From Vibrio xiamenensis (GTDB lineage Bacteria > Pseudomonadota > Gammaproteobacteria > Enterobacterales > Vibrionaceae), in NCBI RefSeq assembly GCF_900100015.1, contig NZ_FNDD01000015.1, positions 62,001 through 126,000 of the forward strand: a DNA stretch of 64,000 nt, written 5' to 3'. Made by a program: the position numbers and the translations under genes. Positions within the stretch are counted from its first letter, which is position 1, and each line of letters opens with the position of its first letter. The notes under the pieces were generated by a model, which was not told where the DNA came from, searched no databases, and saw only the letters and a list, made by a program, of their open reading frames with translations. Of the stretch, positions 26,286 to 35,917 are shown piece after piece.

Positions 26286-27437
26286 ATGATGAAAAACGCA
26301 GTTCATTTTGGTGCTGGTAATATCGGCCGTGGATTCATTGGTAAACTCCTTTCTGATGCAGACATCGAAGTCACTTTCGCAGACGTCGATGCGCCACTGG
26401 TCGACCAACTCAGCCATAAGCAAGAATACAAAGTAAAAGTGGTCGGCACTGAGTGCCAAATCGATACCGTAACCCATGTTACAGCCGTCAATTCCAACAG
26501 CGATGATGTTCTCGAGCGTATTGCTAAAACCGATTTGGTCACCACAGCGGTTGGCCCAAACGTTTTAGACATTATCGCTAAAACCATCGCAAAAGGTTTG
26601 GAAAAGCGCTTTGCAAGCGGCAATGAAGCGCCACTCAATATCATCGCCTGCGAAAACATGGTCCGCGGTACCACTCACTTAAAAGCCGAAGTATTCAAAC
26701 ATTTGGATCAAAGTTTACACGCCAAAGCGGAACAATTGATCGGCTTTGTAGATTCTGCTGTGGATCGCATTGTGCCTCCAGCAGAAGCAGCCAACGATGA
26801 TCCTCTTGAAGTGACGGTCGAAAGCTTTAGTGAATGGATCGTTGATCAAACGCAATTCAAAGGTCAGCTTCCCGAAGTAAAAGGAATGGAGACAACCGAC
26901 AACTTGATGGCGTTTGTTGAACGTAAGTTGTTTACTCTTAATACTGGTCACTGTATTACCGCCTATTTAGGTTGCCTAAAAGGCCATAAAACCATACGTG
27001 AAGCGATTTCTGATCCAGAGATTCGTCAAGACGTTAAGCAGGCAATGCAAGAAAGTGGCGAAGTATTGATTCAACGTTATGGCTTTGACCGAGAGGCTCA
27101 CGCAGCATACATTGAAAAAATCCTAGGCCGCTTTGCAAATCCGTACCTAGTTGATGAGGTAGATCGCGTTGGTCGACAACCAATCAGAAAATTGGGTCCA
27201 AATGATAGATTAATAAAGCCATTACTCGGTACAATGGAGTACAACACCGATAACGCAGCGTTGCTGAAGGGAATTGCAGCAGCATTCAAATACCATAATG
27301 AAACCGACCCTCAAGCGGTCGAGCTGCAAAACACGCTGCAACAACAAGGTCTCAAGAAAACTCTCGCTCACTACAGCGGGTTAGATGAAAATAGCCCAGA
27401 GGTACAAAAAATCGAAGCCTTGTTTAATCAGTTATAA
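26286..27437 (+). CDS. mtlD: Mannitol-1-phosphate 5-dehydrogenase
   Basis: NAD-dependent oxidation of mannitol-1-phosphate to fructose-6-phosphate. Two adjacent ATGs (26286 and 26289) follow an AAGG site; the second gives [18 protein letters not shown], the Rossmann motif at the very N-terminus. The catalytic region [16 protein letters not shown] (about residues 212-227) with the family Lys and the NTGH motif is intact. 382-383 residues. Placed 92 bases after mtlA. Confidence 0.96.
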   Translation: MMKNAVHFGAGNIGRGFIGKLLSDADIEVTFADVDAPLVDQLSHKQEYKVKVVGTECQIDTVTHVTAVNSNSDDVLERIAKTDLVTTAVGPNVLDIIAKTIAKGLEKRFASGNEAPLNIIACENMVRGTTHLKAEVFKHLDQSLHAKAEQLIGFVDSAVDRIVPPAEAANDDPLEVTVESFSEWIVDQTQFKGQLPEVKGMETTDNLMAFVERKLFTLNTGHCITAYLGCLKGHKTIREAISDPEIRQDVKQAMQESGEVLIQRYGFDREAHAAYIEKILGRFANPYLVDEVDRVGRQPIRKLGPNDRLIKPLLGTMEYNTDNAALLKGIAAAFKYHNETDPQAVELQNTLQQQGLKKTLAHYSGLDENSPEVQKIEALFNQL

Positions 27438-27443
27438 AGCTGT

Positions 27444-27466
27444 CAGAGGGAGCTAAGCTCCCTCTG
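27444..27466 (+). terminator. Hairpin between mtlD and mtlR
   Basis: CAGAGGGAGC-TAA-GCTCCCTCTG, a perfect 10-bp stem seven bases after the mtlD stop, with no T-run. It could reduce mtlR expression relative to mtlA and mtlD or protect the upstream message. Confidence 0.5.
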
Positions 27467-27485
27467 TATAACCACATAATAATGT

Positions 27486-28016
27486 ATGGCAGACCAATTT
27501 AACGAAACCGAGATCATCGAGAAACTCAATAATGCCCCATCCGTCAGAGGCTTTTTTATCACAGCGGTTGAAGTGTTAAATGACTCCATAGACATCTTAA
27601 TGCAAAGAATCTTTCGTAAAGATAACTTTGCAGTTCAGTCTGTTGTTGGGCCATTACTACATGATACAGGCCCGCTGGGAAACCTTTCTGTTCGATTAAA
27701 ACTGCTATTTGGTTTGGGTGTATTGCCGGACGCGATTTATCACGATATTGAGCGTCTCATTAAGCTCAAAAACACGCTTAACAATGATGGTAAAGACTAC
27801 CAGTTTAGCGATCCACAAATTCTCGATGCGATTCAAAAGCTCAATCTCGTGCAGCAGATGGGCATGATGCAATTCGATCTTCCCGAACCTGATGATGATA
27901 TCGATCTGAGCTTTTACCAACTGCAGCTTCAACGCCAGCAGCAAGTTATTAAATCTGGGCTTTCATTAGCCATTGTTGAGATCTGCAATCACCTCGACAA
28001 AGAAAGCCCGTTTTGA
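27486..28016 (+). CDS. mtlR: Mannitol operon repressor MtlR
   Basis: 176-residue, all-helical MltR-family protein that represses the mtl operon; it has no classical helix-turn-helix, and in related structures it is thought to act indirectly. Family features: ALIKLNNAPSVRGFFITAVEVL-like N-terminus (here EKLNNAPSVRGFF), the HDTGPLGNLSVRLKLLFGLGVL block (about residues 57-78), and an acidic stretch EPDDDIDLSFYQLQLQRQQQ. Start ribosome site is weak, fitting coupling to upstream translation. Confidence 0.92.
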   Translation: MADQFNETEIIEKLNNAPSVRGFFITAVEVLNDSIDILMQRIFRKDNFAVQSVVGPLLHDTGPLGNLSVRLKLLFGLGVLPDAIYHDIERLIKLKNTLNNDGKDYQFSDPQILDAIQKLNLVQQMGMMQFDLPEPDDDIDLSFYQLQLQRQQQVIKSGLSLAIVEICNHLDKESPF

Positions 28017-28065
28017 TGTAGTGAATACCACAATCAATACTCCGGTAGCTCAATTTCAGATACAA

Positions 28066-28090
28066 AAAAACCCGCTTATGCGGGCTTTCT
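28066..28090. terminator. Bidirectional terminator between mtlR and the polysaccharide operon
   Basis: CCCGC-TTAT-GCGGG flanked by seven A on the left and a T-rich end on the right. It can stop mtlR transcripts and, with TTTTTTT, the minus-strand polysaccharide transcript. Confidence 0.85.
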
Positions 28091-28105
28091 TATTTCTGAA
28101 TAACA

Positions 28106-29173
28106 TTAAGCTATTTTGAGCTCTTTACGGTCGAGTTCCCTGATCGCATAGTTTTTAGCTACAAAATAGCCAGCAAAAACAACCAAAAAGCCACAGAACA
28201 TACTTGTCTCATGAACTCGATAAATCTCACCAAGAATACCGATCACAGCTAGAATGAAAGCCAGTGCGCAAATGCTCACCATTGCCTGATTTGACGATAA
28301 CCCTAAACGTAAACAAATGTGATGTAAGTGCTCACGATCGGCTTGAAATGGTGAACGACCAGTACTGATACGGCGAATAATCACGGTGATCATATCCATA
28401 ATTGGTACTGCCATGATCCAAAGACCCGCTTCTGGACGCATTTCAATATCATGATCGATACGACTAAATTGAGTTGCTTGAATCGTTAACCAAATAACAA
28501 TGAAACCAATCACCATACTCCCTGCATCGCCCATAAAAACTTTATATTTCTTACCAAATGGAATACCCATGTTAAGCATAATATAGGGAACTAAAGCAGC
28601 GACGATAACGGCGCACATAATGAAATAGAAACGTTCACCATTGACGGCAAATACAAAAGCTAACGCAGTACAGGTCACACATGTTAAGCCACCGAGTAAA
28701 CCATCAATACCATCAACCATATTAAAAGCATTGATCGTAGCGGTAACCGCTAGCATCGTAACAATCACACTGGAGAATCGGTCAATAAAAATTGCGTCAT
28801 CCCCCATAAAATTACCAAAGTATTGAATCTTCTTTCCAGTTACAAACACCATAAATAGTGCAATTGCAAACTGGACAAGAATTCTAAATTTGACACTTAT
28901 ATCAAATCTATCATCCAACACACCGATAAAAAGCAAAATAATCGCACAAAAATAAATGGCTTCTCGAGTAGTATTCAACTTATAAAAAAACACGAAAGTT
29001 GCAATTACTGATATAAAAACAGAAATACCACCAACTAAAGGAATTGAACCAGAGTGCTGCTTACGTTCATTTGGTTTATCTACTAACCCAACATGTTGGG
29101 CAAGCTTACGGAATAAAAATAAACTGGCAAACGAAAGACAGAATGTGAATAGTAAAATTTCTTTTACAGACAT
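28106..29173 (-). CDS. WecA-type polyprenyl-phosphate HexNAc-1-phosphate transferase
   Basis: Polytopic membrane enzyme (about eleven helices, 355 residues) that starts repeat-unit assembly by transferring a GlcNAc-1-phosphate-type sugar to undecaprenyl phosphate. Motifs: GLVDKPNERKQHSGSIPLVGG (about residues 29-49), NAFNMVDGIDGLLGG with the Mg-binding Asp residues, FMGDAGSM, and a C-terminal HLHH region (DREHLHHICLRLG). It is the last gene of the minus-strand polysaccharide locus and lacks a gap in function: no other initiating transferase is in the window. Exact donor sugar unknown. Confidence 0.9.
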   Translation of the reverse strand: MSVKEILLFTFCLSFASLFLFRKLAQHVGLVDKPNERKQHSGSIPLVGGISVFISVIATFVFFYKLNTTREAIYFCAIILLFIGVLDDRFDISVKFRILVQFAIALFMVFVTGKKIQYFGNFMGDDAIFIDRFSSVIVTMLAVTATINAFNMVDGIDGLLGGLTCVTCTALAFVFAVNGERFYFIMCAVIVAALVPYIMLNMGIPFGKKYKVFMGDAGSMVIGFIVIWLTIQATQFSRIDHDIEMRPEAGLWIMAVPIMDMITVIIRRISTGRSPFQADREHLHHICLRLGLSSNQAMVSICALAFILAVIGILGEIYRVHETSMFCGFLVVFAGYFVAKNYAIRELDRKELKIA

Positions 29174-29318
29174 AAAACTTTATTAACTTTGGCTTGCACC
29201 AAAGCACCTTTTCATAATCGTATATATACGGTTACAGCATAAAAAGATAAAGTTACTTCATGAACGACAATTAATTCGTCCCATCTACTAATAAAATATC
29301 AACCATCATATAAATTTA

Positions 29319-29354
29319 GGTTAATGGCACAATTAAATAAGCATGCCATTAACC
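29319..29354 (-). terminator. Hairpin between epimerase and wecA-like genes
   Basis: GGTTAATGGCA and TGCCATTAACC form a perfect 11-bp stem around 14 bases in a 290-base gap otherwise without a gene. No T-run in either direction. It may end or attenuate the main operon before the wecA-like gene. Confidence 0.45.
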
Positions 29355-29464
29355 ATATAACTCCAACTTACAGAACTTCATTCTATAAAAGATTAAAAAA
29401 ATATAATTAATCTAGATGAGTCGATAAATGTGTATTCGTTGATATATCAAATAAATGAAGAAAC

Positions 29465-30469
29465 TTAGACTTTATAGAATTCGCGGTACCACTTAACAAA
29501 CTCAGCAACGCCTTGTTTAACATTGACTTGAGAGCGATAACCGATAACGTCATAGAGATCTTCTGTATCAGCGAAAGTACGGTAAACATCACCTGGTTGC
29601 ATTTCTCGGAAATTTTTCTTTGCTTCAATATCGAGCTCAGATTCAATCGCACCGATGAATTCCATCAAATTCACCGCACTACCATTACCGATATTATAAA
29701 CACGGTAGGGAGCAGAACTTGATGCAGGAGTCCCGGTTTCGACTTTCCAAGTAGGGTTGCGAGTCGGAATAACATCAGCTACACGAACAATACCTTCTAC
29801 AATGTCATCGATGTAAGTAAAGTCACGCCACATATCACCGTTGTTATTTATATCAATGGTCTGTCCTTCAATAATTTTTTTCGTAAAAATAAACGGTGCC
29901 ATATCAGGACGTCCCCACGGGCCATACACAGTAAAGAATCGAAGACCAGTAGTTGGAATGTCATAAAGATGAGAGTAGCTGTGAGCAATCAACTCATTTG
30001 ACTTTTTGGTTGCAGCATAAAGAGATACTGGATGATCAACCGAATGAGAAGTATGAAAAGGAACTAATTCATTAAGACCGTATACAGAACTAGAAGAAGC
30101 GTAAATCAAATGTTCAATTTTCGCATGTCGACAACCTTCTAGAATATTCATATAACCAACAAGGTTACTGTCGGCATAAGACATTGGGTTATCAATCGAA
30201 TAGCGAACACCAGCCTGCGCTGCGAGGTGGATTACTCGATCAAACCGCTGTACTTCAAACAATGCAGCGACCTTAGTACGGTCAGCAATATCTAATTCAA
30301 TAAATTCAAAATTTTCATGCTCAATACGAGCTAAACGAGCATGCTTTAAATTAACATCGTAATAATCGTTAAGATTATCGATACCAACGACTTGAAAGCC
30401 CTGATCAGTCAATTTATCAACAACTGCACTTCCAATAAAACCGGCGGCACCGGTAACAAGGTATTTCAT
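29465..30469 (-). CDS. UDP-glucuronate 4-epimerase
   Basis: Extended short-chain dehydrogenase that converts UDP-glucuronate to UDP-galacturonate. The ATG at 30469 gives the Rossmann motif VTGAAGFIGS at residues 4-13. Also visible are NDYYDVNLK (typical of the UDP-GlcA epimerase branch), HLAAQAGVRYSIDNP, catalytic YAATKK (Tyr and Lys about residues 150-154), and FFTVYGPWGRPDMA. 334 residues. It predicts galacturonic acid in the polymer. No UDP-glucose dehydrogenase is in the window, so its substrate must come from elsewhere. Confidence 0.88.
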   Translation of the reverse strand: MKYLVTGAAGFIGSAVVDKLTDQGFQVVGIDNLNDYYDVNLKHARLARIEHENFEFIELDIADRTKVAALFEVQRFDRVIHLAAQAGVRYSIDNPMSYADSNLVGYMNILEGCRHAKIEHLIYASSSSVYGLNELVPFHTSHSVDHPVSLYAATKKSNELIAHSYSHLYDIPTTGLRFFTVYGPWGRPDMAPFIFTKKIIEGQTIDINNNGDMWRDFTYIDDIVEGIVRVADVIPTRNPTWKVETGTPASSSAPYRVYNIGNGSAVNLMEFIGAIESELDIEAKKNFREMQPGDVYRTFADTEDLYDVIGYRSQVNVKQGVAEFVKWYREFYKV

Positions 30470-30617
30470 TTTATTTACCAACTGATTGTATGTACCAAAA
30501 AACACGCCTTTCACTATTTAATTTAAAAGGAATGGTAGTTTTGAGATGTATGAAGACAAATCTAACCTGCAATCAATTAAGTCAGATTTATAGGGATAAT
30601 TATTTTTTATAATAAGA

Positions 30618-31697
30618 TTAACTTAGAGTTACTTTACTCTTTAACATTGTATCTTTATTTTCTTCTGAAAAACTCAACCCTTTATTAGAGCGAGTTTTAA
30701 ACTCTTCTGGTGAATAACTATATATATAATTAAAAATTTCATCATGACTATTATAGACATAAAAAATATCACTTAACTCTCTAGAGTCATAGAAAGAACT
30801 AATATAAACAGGAAGCCCCATGGCCATTAACTCGGTTGTTTTTGCAGGAATAACACCTTCCATGTTTTTGCCAACATAAGGGATAATAAAGGCATCAGCA
30901 ATTTCACTAACTTTCTCAAAAAGTTCCTTTTGCTCAAAGCAACCAAGGTAATGAGCACCTTCTGGTAATTCACAGCCCTTTTCGATTGGACCTGCAATAT
31001 ACAAATTATATTTCTTAGCTATTTTAGTTAATAACGGAATATCTAATTTATTGCTGACCAACCCATAATAAACAAAATTTTCAATTTTATCCTTTACAGG
31101 GATTTTTTGAAAAATACGTTCATCGTACGTAGGTAAAATTTGTTTAACTGGAATATTATATCCATTAGTAAACTTGTTTTTTAAGTAAAATGAGTCAACC
31201 CAAACTTCATCACAAAGCTTAGTGAATTTATCTTCCTGTTTATCTATATCGTTAGGGTATTGTGGCCAAGCACTAAAGTTCCTTACACAATCGTAGATAA
31301 CTTTTCTAGGTTTGAGTTCCTTAACGAATTCTGTCGACGTATCAATTGGAAGGTAATTAATTAAGTAATCTACTTTACCAACCTTCTTAGCATATTTTTT
31401 TACTAAGATCTTATTGATATTTCTAAAGATGAAATTTGTGGATGGGAGAGTAAATACAGATACAACTTTTACATTAGCATTTTTCTCATTAGAAATACGC
31501 TTATTAGTTTCTTTCTTCTTCGTACCTAATATTTTATTTACATATCCAAAAATTTTATCGAATTTAAACCCAGATGCAACAACACCTTGAAGGTAAATAA
31601 CATCACAATCATCTGAGATAAAATTAGCAAATTTCTGATGTCTTTGGAAATTATCATTCCAACCAACACCAGAAATCATCACACATTTTTCATTCAT
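30618..31697 (-). CDS. Glycosyltransferase (GT4-like, TuaH type)
   Basis: 359-residue cytoplasmic or membrane-associated transferase that probably adds one sugar of the repeat unit. Low-complexity Lys/Asn codons reflect the AT-rich island. Visible features are a first Rossmann domain with DYLINYLPIDTS and VIYDCVRNFSAWP (about residues 130-167), and a second with FVYYGLVSNKLDIPLL, LYIAGPIEKGCELPEGAHYLG and the donor-site AFIIPYVGKNMEGVIPAKTTELMAMGLPVY (about 288-316). This layout resembles GT-B enzymes such as TuaH. Overlaps the polymerase gene by four bases. Acceptor and donor are unknown. Confidence 0.75.
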   Translation of the reverse strand: MNEKCVMISGVGWNDNFQRHQKFANFISDDCDVIYLQGVVASGFKFDKIFGYVNKILGTKKKETNKRISNEKNANVKVVSVFTLPSTNFIFRNINKILVKKYAKKVGKVDYLINYLPIDTSTEFVKELKPRKVIYDCVRNFSAWPQYPNDIDKQEDKFTKLCDEVWVDSFYLKNKFTNGYNIPVKQILPTYDERIFQKIPVKDKIENFVYYGLVSNKLDIPLLTKIAKKYNLYIAGPIEKGCELPEGAHYLGCFEQKELFEKVSEIADAFIIPYVGKNMEGVIPAKTTELMAMGLPVYISSFYDSRELSDIFYVYNSHDEIFNYIYSYSPEEFKTRSNKGLSFSEENKDTMLKSKVTLS

Positions 31698-32746
31698 AGT
31701 TTTCCACCAAATAAATGGTTAAATTTAAATAAGTTATCTTCTAAATTAATCATTACATTAAATTGAGACGTATAAATAAAAAGAACCGCTACCAACATAA
31801 TAATTTTATTTATGGGTGGCGTTTTACTTAAACTAACATAAGACGAAAACACCGCAATTTCCGCGACTCTAAAGAACATATTAATACGTGTTGCGAAGAC
31901 ATTTTGGTCAACAAATAGGAAAAATAAAATAGTTCCTAACAAATAAACTTTGACCAAAGGCTCCATCATAGTGACAGAACGACTCTCCAGATAACAATAT
32001 ACAACCATAGCTAATAAAATTAACCGCATTATATATTGAACAAAACTGGTTGGTTCGCTTAACTTCTGATACATCTCAACTTTTGAAACCATGCCTGCTG
32101 CTGAAAATATCTGAAATAGAATACTCGACAGACCAACGACAGACATTAGCAAAGAACCGATAAGTATGTAGAAAACTACTTTTATATCGAGCTTAGAAAA
32201 GAAGTATGAAACAATAACAAAAATACCAGAAAAGTGGAAAGAATAAGCAGCTAAGCCAATAGAAAAAACACCTTTCTTATTGTCATAAAGAATATCGCGT
32301 AAAGCTAGAATAAATAGCCCCATAGCGATACCTTGACGTAACCCATTAAATAAATAGTTAATATAGAACAACAGAAAATAAAGGACTAAAGAAATAACAA
32401 CATTAATTTTTAGTCGGCTTATTCCAATATATATACACAAGAGAATAAATGTCCCGTATACACCAAAAACATGGACATTATCATCAAATATACATTTAAG
32501 AAAATACGTTACATGCCGGAAACCTGATTCTAAGTACGCGTACGAATCTGGTCCCATTCTTCCTACACCTGAGATAATAGCATCGTAGGGAAGGTAGTCT
32601 GAACCAACTGGGCCTCGAACATAATTGAGAATAACCAGAGAGAGGAATACTAAAAAACCAACACCCAAATTATTCTTATGTTTTAATCCAAGAGACAAGA
32701 AACTAAATAGGATTAAAGGCCCAGCGACAATGTAATAAACATTCAT
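31694..32746 (-). CDS. EpsG-family polysaccharide polymerase (Wzy candidate)
   Basis: 350-residue membrane protein with about ten helices and a large extracytoplasmic loop pattern, matching the EpsG family that serves as Wzy-type polymerase. Conserved features: YVRGPVGSDYLPYDAIISG (about residues 43-61), ESGFRHVTYFLK and INYLFNGLRQGIAMGLFILAL (about 128-148). The family's GxDxxxY and RQ patterns are visible. ATG follows the stop of the upstream glycosyltransferase directly, so translation is coupled. It would join repeat units on the periplasmic side. Confidence 0.82.
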   Translation of the reverse strand: MNVYYIVAGPLILFSFLSLGLKHKNNLGVGFLVFLSLVILNYVRGPVGSDYLPYDAIISGVGRMGPDSYAYLESGFRHVTYFLKCIFDDNVHVFGVYGTFILLCIYIGISRLKINVVISLVLYFLLFYINYLFNGLRQGIAMGLFILALRDILYDNKKGVFSIGLAAYSFHFSGIFVIVSYFFSKLDIKVVFYILIGSLLMSVVGLSSILFQIFSAAGMVSKVEMYQKLSEPTSFVQYIMRLILLAMVVYCYLESRSVTMMEPLVKVYLLGTILFFLFVDQNVFATRINMFFRVAEIAVFSSYVSLSKTPPINKIIMLVAVLFIYTSQFNVMINLEDNLFKFNHLFGGKL

Positions 32747-33829
32747 CTAATTAATCAACACTTGCTCGTACTGTTTATAGATCAACTTAGGATTAAAGCG
32801 CTCGGTGCCATTCCTTTGGATTTGTTCTGAACTGTAGTTATCTCGTTCAAACGACTCGACAGTTTGTGCATATTCTTCTTGGCTATTGACAACTCTACCA
32901 ATAAAGCTTTGATTAATAATTTCGTTAATACCACCTTTAGCATCAAAAGCGATACAAGGTAAGCCGTAACTGAGTGCTTCTAATAATACGTTAGGAAAGC
33001 CTTCAAAATAGGATGAGAGCAGGTAGCAATCTGCATCTTTATAGACTTTGTCATGGTCTCTTTCGATCCCCATTAAAAATACCGATTCTTCAAGCCCTAA
33101 CTCGGCAATGACCTTTTCTAGATCGGCTTTAAATGGCCCATCACCAAAAATACGTAGGCGAAACTTACGCTTAACTTGTGCCATTGTTCGAATTAAACGC
33201 TCAAAGCCTTTCTGGTAGCTTAATCGACCAACGGTAACCAGTTCTAAACATTGCTCATCACGTATAACTCGCTGATATACCACTGGTTCAGCTATAGGTG
33301 AAGGATTGTTTATCTTCACGATCTGGGTAGAAATACCGTAGCTGTCACGCATGTCTTCTAACATATCGTCTGATTGCGCAATCACCAGGTCAAAATTATT
33401 CATCGCTTTGGTATACAGGTGCTCAAATAAAGAGTTGTAGTTTTTAGACTTAATATAAATAGATGGAATATTCGCCTCGCGAGCAATCCACTTTGATTTG
33501 CTTGATACGAATCCTTTGCAAAGACCCAAGATGACATTAAGTTGCATCAGTGTACTGATTATGGTCGTGAACTTTTCTCTGCGTAGCAGCTTAAGCATTT
33601 TCAAAATCGCTACTGGATTGAGAATTTTCCCACCCTGGATGCTATGAATATGCACGTTTGGTAAATGTCTAACCGAATCGATATTTTGCCCATCAGAAAC
33701 CAGTGTGATGAGGTGTGCTTCGAAACACTCACTATCTAAGTTAATGATCACGTCGCGAAATACACGCTCTGCTCCGCCATTCCCCATTGAAGGAATAACA
33801 AAGGCTACTTTATTTAGCTTGGCCGCCAT
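32747..33829 (-). CDS. GT4-family glycosyltransferase
   Basis: Retaining GT-B transferase, 360 residues from the ATG at 33829, which has an AAGGAA ribosome site; an alternative ATG at 33847 would overlap the upstream gene. N-terminal VIPSMGNGGAERVFRDVI is the acceptor-side glycine-rich motif. The donor domain has VGRLSYQKGFERLI (about residues 200-213), FGDGPFKADLEKVIAELGL, and the nucleotide-binding SYFEGFPNVLLEALSYGLPCIAF (about 280-302) with the paired Glu motif. Adds an unidentified sugar to the repeat unit. Confidence 0.88.
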   Translation of the reverse strand: MAAKLNKVAFVIPSMGNGGAERVFRDVIINLDSECFEAHLITLVSDGQNIDSVRHLPNVHIHSIQGGKILNPVAILKMLKLLRREKFTTIISTLMQLNVILGLCKGFVSSKSKWIAREANIPSIYIKSKNYNSLFEHLYTKAMNNFDLVIAQSDDMLEDMRDSYGISTQIVKINNPSPIAEPVVYQRVIRDEQCLELVTVGRLSYQKGFERLIRTMAQVKRKFRLRIFGDGPFKADLEKVIAELGLEESVFLMGIERDHDKVYKDADCYLLSSYFEGFPNVLLEALSYGLPCIAFDAKGGINEIINQSFIGRVVNSQEEYAQTVESFERDNYSSEQIQRNGTERFNPKLIYKQYEQVLIN

Positions 33830-33833
33830 ATGA

Positions 33834-35084
33834 TTATTTCCTTGCAAGCTTGACTAGTTTACGGCTATCTGTATATACAGTATCGACACAGACTGAACCA
33901 TCACTTAGAAAACGAGGATGAAGATCACAGCGGCTTTCACCGACATAGCTCATTGAATGATAAAACTTAGCAATCGAATCTAACTTTTTAGTAGATAGGT
34001 CAAATTTATATAGAGTTTGTAAGCGCGATTTATCGGGGTATGTATCAAATACCAGCTCATTAGTTTTTTCGTTATATGATGGATGTCCATCACTAAACCC
34101 GGCTAAAGCTTTTTCTGGAGTTAAAATATTATTTTTTAAATCAACATGATAAAAACCTGGAGTATTATCCTTATCAGATAAATACCCAAATAAATTATCA
34201 TTTCCAACCCAGCACATATGACTAACCATAGAACCTGTGTTCAACTTGACCATATTGGCTGTAGTAATATCAAATAAATAGAGATTATCTTGTCTTCGCT
34301 TACCTTCATTAACACGGTGCATAAAGATAAAACTCTCACCATTAGGTGATATCATTATATGATTAATTTTTTGAAACTCTAAAGAAACCCCTTTATCTGC
34401 CACATCAGAAAGAGAAAACATTTTTTTACTTTCACCAGTATCAATATCTACTGAATAGATGATTGTATCTTGATCTGATGTCTTATCTTCATAATGGTGA
34501 AAATAGCCATAATCTGGTCGAAGATTTGTTAATTTTTTATAATCTAGAGTGATAAAGAATTCGTCAGAATATGCATCAGCAACTGGAAGTTCGAACCTTT
34601 TCTCTTCTGAAGTGAGGATATTAACAACTTTGGAAAAATAATGATTACTCTCTGCATCGTAATCATTAAAAATGATACATTCATCATTTAACCACTGAAT
34701 TCTAGCCCCTTGCTGCCAGTTATATGCGCGAGATTCTCCACGGTAAATCACTTTACTTGTATCTAGCGACTTAACAACTACTGCGACGCTACCCCGGTAA
34801 TCTCTGGGTAACTTGCTAGTTTTTCCAGATTTATCATTGAGTTCGAAATACGCAACAAGATTAGAATCATTAATTGGAGAGTGGTCATAATAGCCATAAA
34901 AACTCTCTTTATTGTCATCACCTAAGCAAACCAAATCATAACCAGATTCAACGCTTAATTTTGACTTTGGGCGGTAAACATATGAAAGCGTCAATTGATA
35001 TAAAAATTTTATATTATTCTTTATCTTAGGGTTATTAGATAAAAATTGAGCAATTTTCTTTTCGAAACCGTTATATTTACTCAT
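33834..35084 (-). CDS. Beta-propeller protein of the polysaccharide locus, function unknown
   Basis: 416 residues, no signal peptide, no membrane helix. The sequence is beta-rich and resembles TolB/oligogalacturonate-lyase-like propellers: repeated blade endings such as YSVDIDTGES, YLFDITTANMVKL, YHVDLKNNIL and YKFDLSTKKL, and a late HPRFLSDGSVCVDTVYTDSRKL. Early motif FYGYYDHSPIND and a HHYED segment may form a site. It overlaps the GT2 gene by four bases and is tightly packed inside the operon. It may modify, cleave or scaffold a uronic-acid-containing polymer or intermediate; because it appears cytoplasmic, a secreted lyase is unlikely. Similar genes occur in capsule loci, but I know of no function. 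Confidence 0.6.
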   Translation of the reverse strand: MSKYNGFEKKIAQFLSNNPKIKNNIKFLYQLTLSYVYRPKSKLSVESGYDLVCLGDDNKESFYGYYDHSPINDSNLVAYFELNDKSGKTSKLPRDYRGSVAVVVKSLDTSKVIYRGESRAYNWQQGARIQWLNDECIIFNDYDAESNHYFSKVVNILTSEEKRFELPVADAYSDEFFITLDYKKLTNLRPDYGYFHHYEDKTSDQDTIIYSVDIDTGESKKMFSLSDVADKGVSLEFQKINHIMISPNGESFIFMHRVNEGKRRQDNLYLFDITTANMVKLNTGSMVSHMCWVGNDNLFGYLSDKDNTPGFYHVDLKNNILTPEKALAGFSDGHPSYNEKTNELVFDTYPDKSRLQTLYKFDLSTKKLDSIAKFYHSMSYVGESRCDLHPRFLSDGSVCVDTVYTDSRKLVKLARK

Positions 35085-35917
35085 GCCATTGACTCTCTTG
35101 TCATCTTATATACAAATTTCATTACAAATTTTGGTGAAAACCTAACAATTAAAATACTTAGGATAAATAAGTAATCCTTAATCTTAAATTTCTTTTTATT
35201 AAGTTCTTTTGACGCATAGAGTCTGGCTCTAACATCATTCATCGCTTTTTTACTTGTGCGACGAGATAAAAAATCACCGGACACTCTAAAATAAAGGAGA
35301 GGTAGATTTACGTTTCCTAACTTATATCCTTTTTTCAATGCATCTACCCACATAAAGTAGTCTTGAGTATTCTTAAGCTCTCCGTTGTACCGCAAACCAT
35401 TATAGATAACATGAGATTTAAATGTGACGGATGGATGATTCAATGGACAGCGATAAACAATATTTTTTATGATTTCATTATTGTCTTTAGCCATTCTTTT
35501 ATAACTTAGATGATTTTCATTTTCGTCAATCTCAATCATATCTGAACCGACAATATCGATATCAGATTGTTCAAGTTCTTCTACTTGTATCTTAAATCTA
35601 TCCAATCGGGATATATCATCAGAGTCCATTCGAGCGAAAAAATCATATGTAATTTTTTTTCTTGTTGCAGATTCCATTAACCGATTTAGAGAGAAAGCCA
35701 AACCTTTTGATTTCTCATTATTTAATACAAATATCTTATCTGGCTCATTAAGATCATGGATAAAATCAACAATCGCTTCTTCCACTGGACCATCAAGCAT
35801 TAAATATACATGTATATTAAAATCGCCGACTTGATTTCTCATGGAATTCAAAGCTTTTTTAAACATATCATAATTGTCGTTCTTATATACACTCATTAGA
35901 ACTGCTATATTTTTCAT
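35081..35917 (-). CDS. GT2-family glycosyltransferase
   Basis: 278-residue GT-A transferase. N-terminus IAVLMSVYKNDNYDMFKKALNSMRNQ is the GT2 nucleotide-binding start. The metal-binding DxD is in FFARMDSDDISRLDRF (about residues 90-105), followed by DIVGSDMIEID and the acceptor motif with PLNHPSVTFKSHV (about 154-166) and NTQDYFMWVDAL. C-terminal basic and hydrophobic end suggests membrane contact. Ribosome site GGAG. It overlaps the flippase gene by 35 bases, unusually long for this operon. Confidence 0.85.
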   Translation of the reverse strand: MKNIAVLMSVYKNDNYDMFKKALNSMRNQVGDFNIHVYLMLDGPVEEAIVDFIHDLNEPDKIFVLNNEKSKGLAFSLNRLMESATRKKITYDFFARMDSDDISRLDRFKIQVEELEQSDIDIVGSDMIEIDENENHLSYKRMAKDNNEIIKNIVYRCPLNHPSVTFKSHVIYNGLRYNGELKNTQDYFMWVDALKKGYKLGNVNLPLLYFRVSGDFLSRRTSKKAMNDVRARLYASKELNKKKFKIKDYLFILSILIVRFSPKFVMKFVYKMTRESMA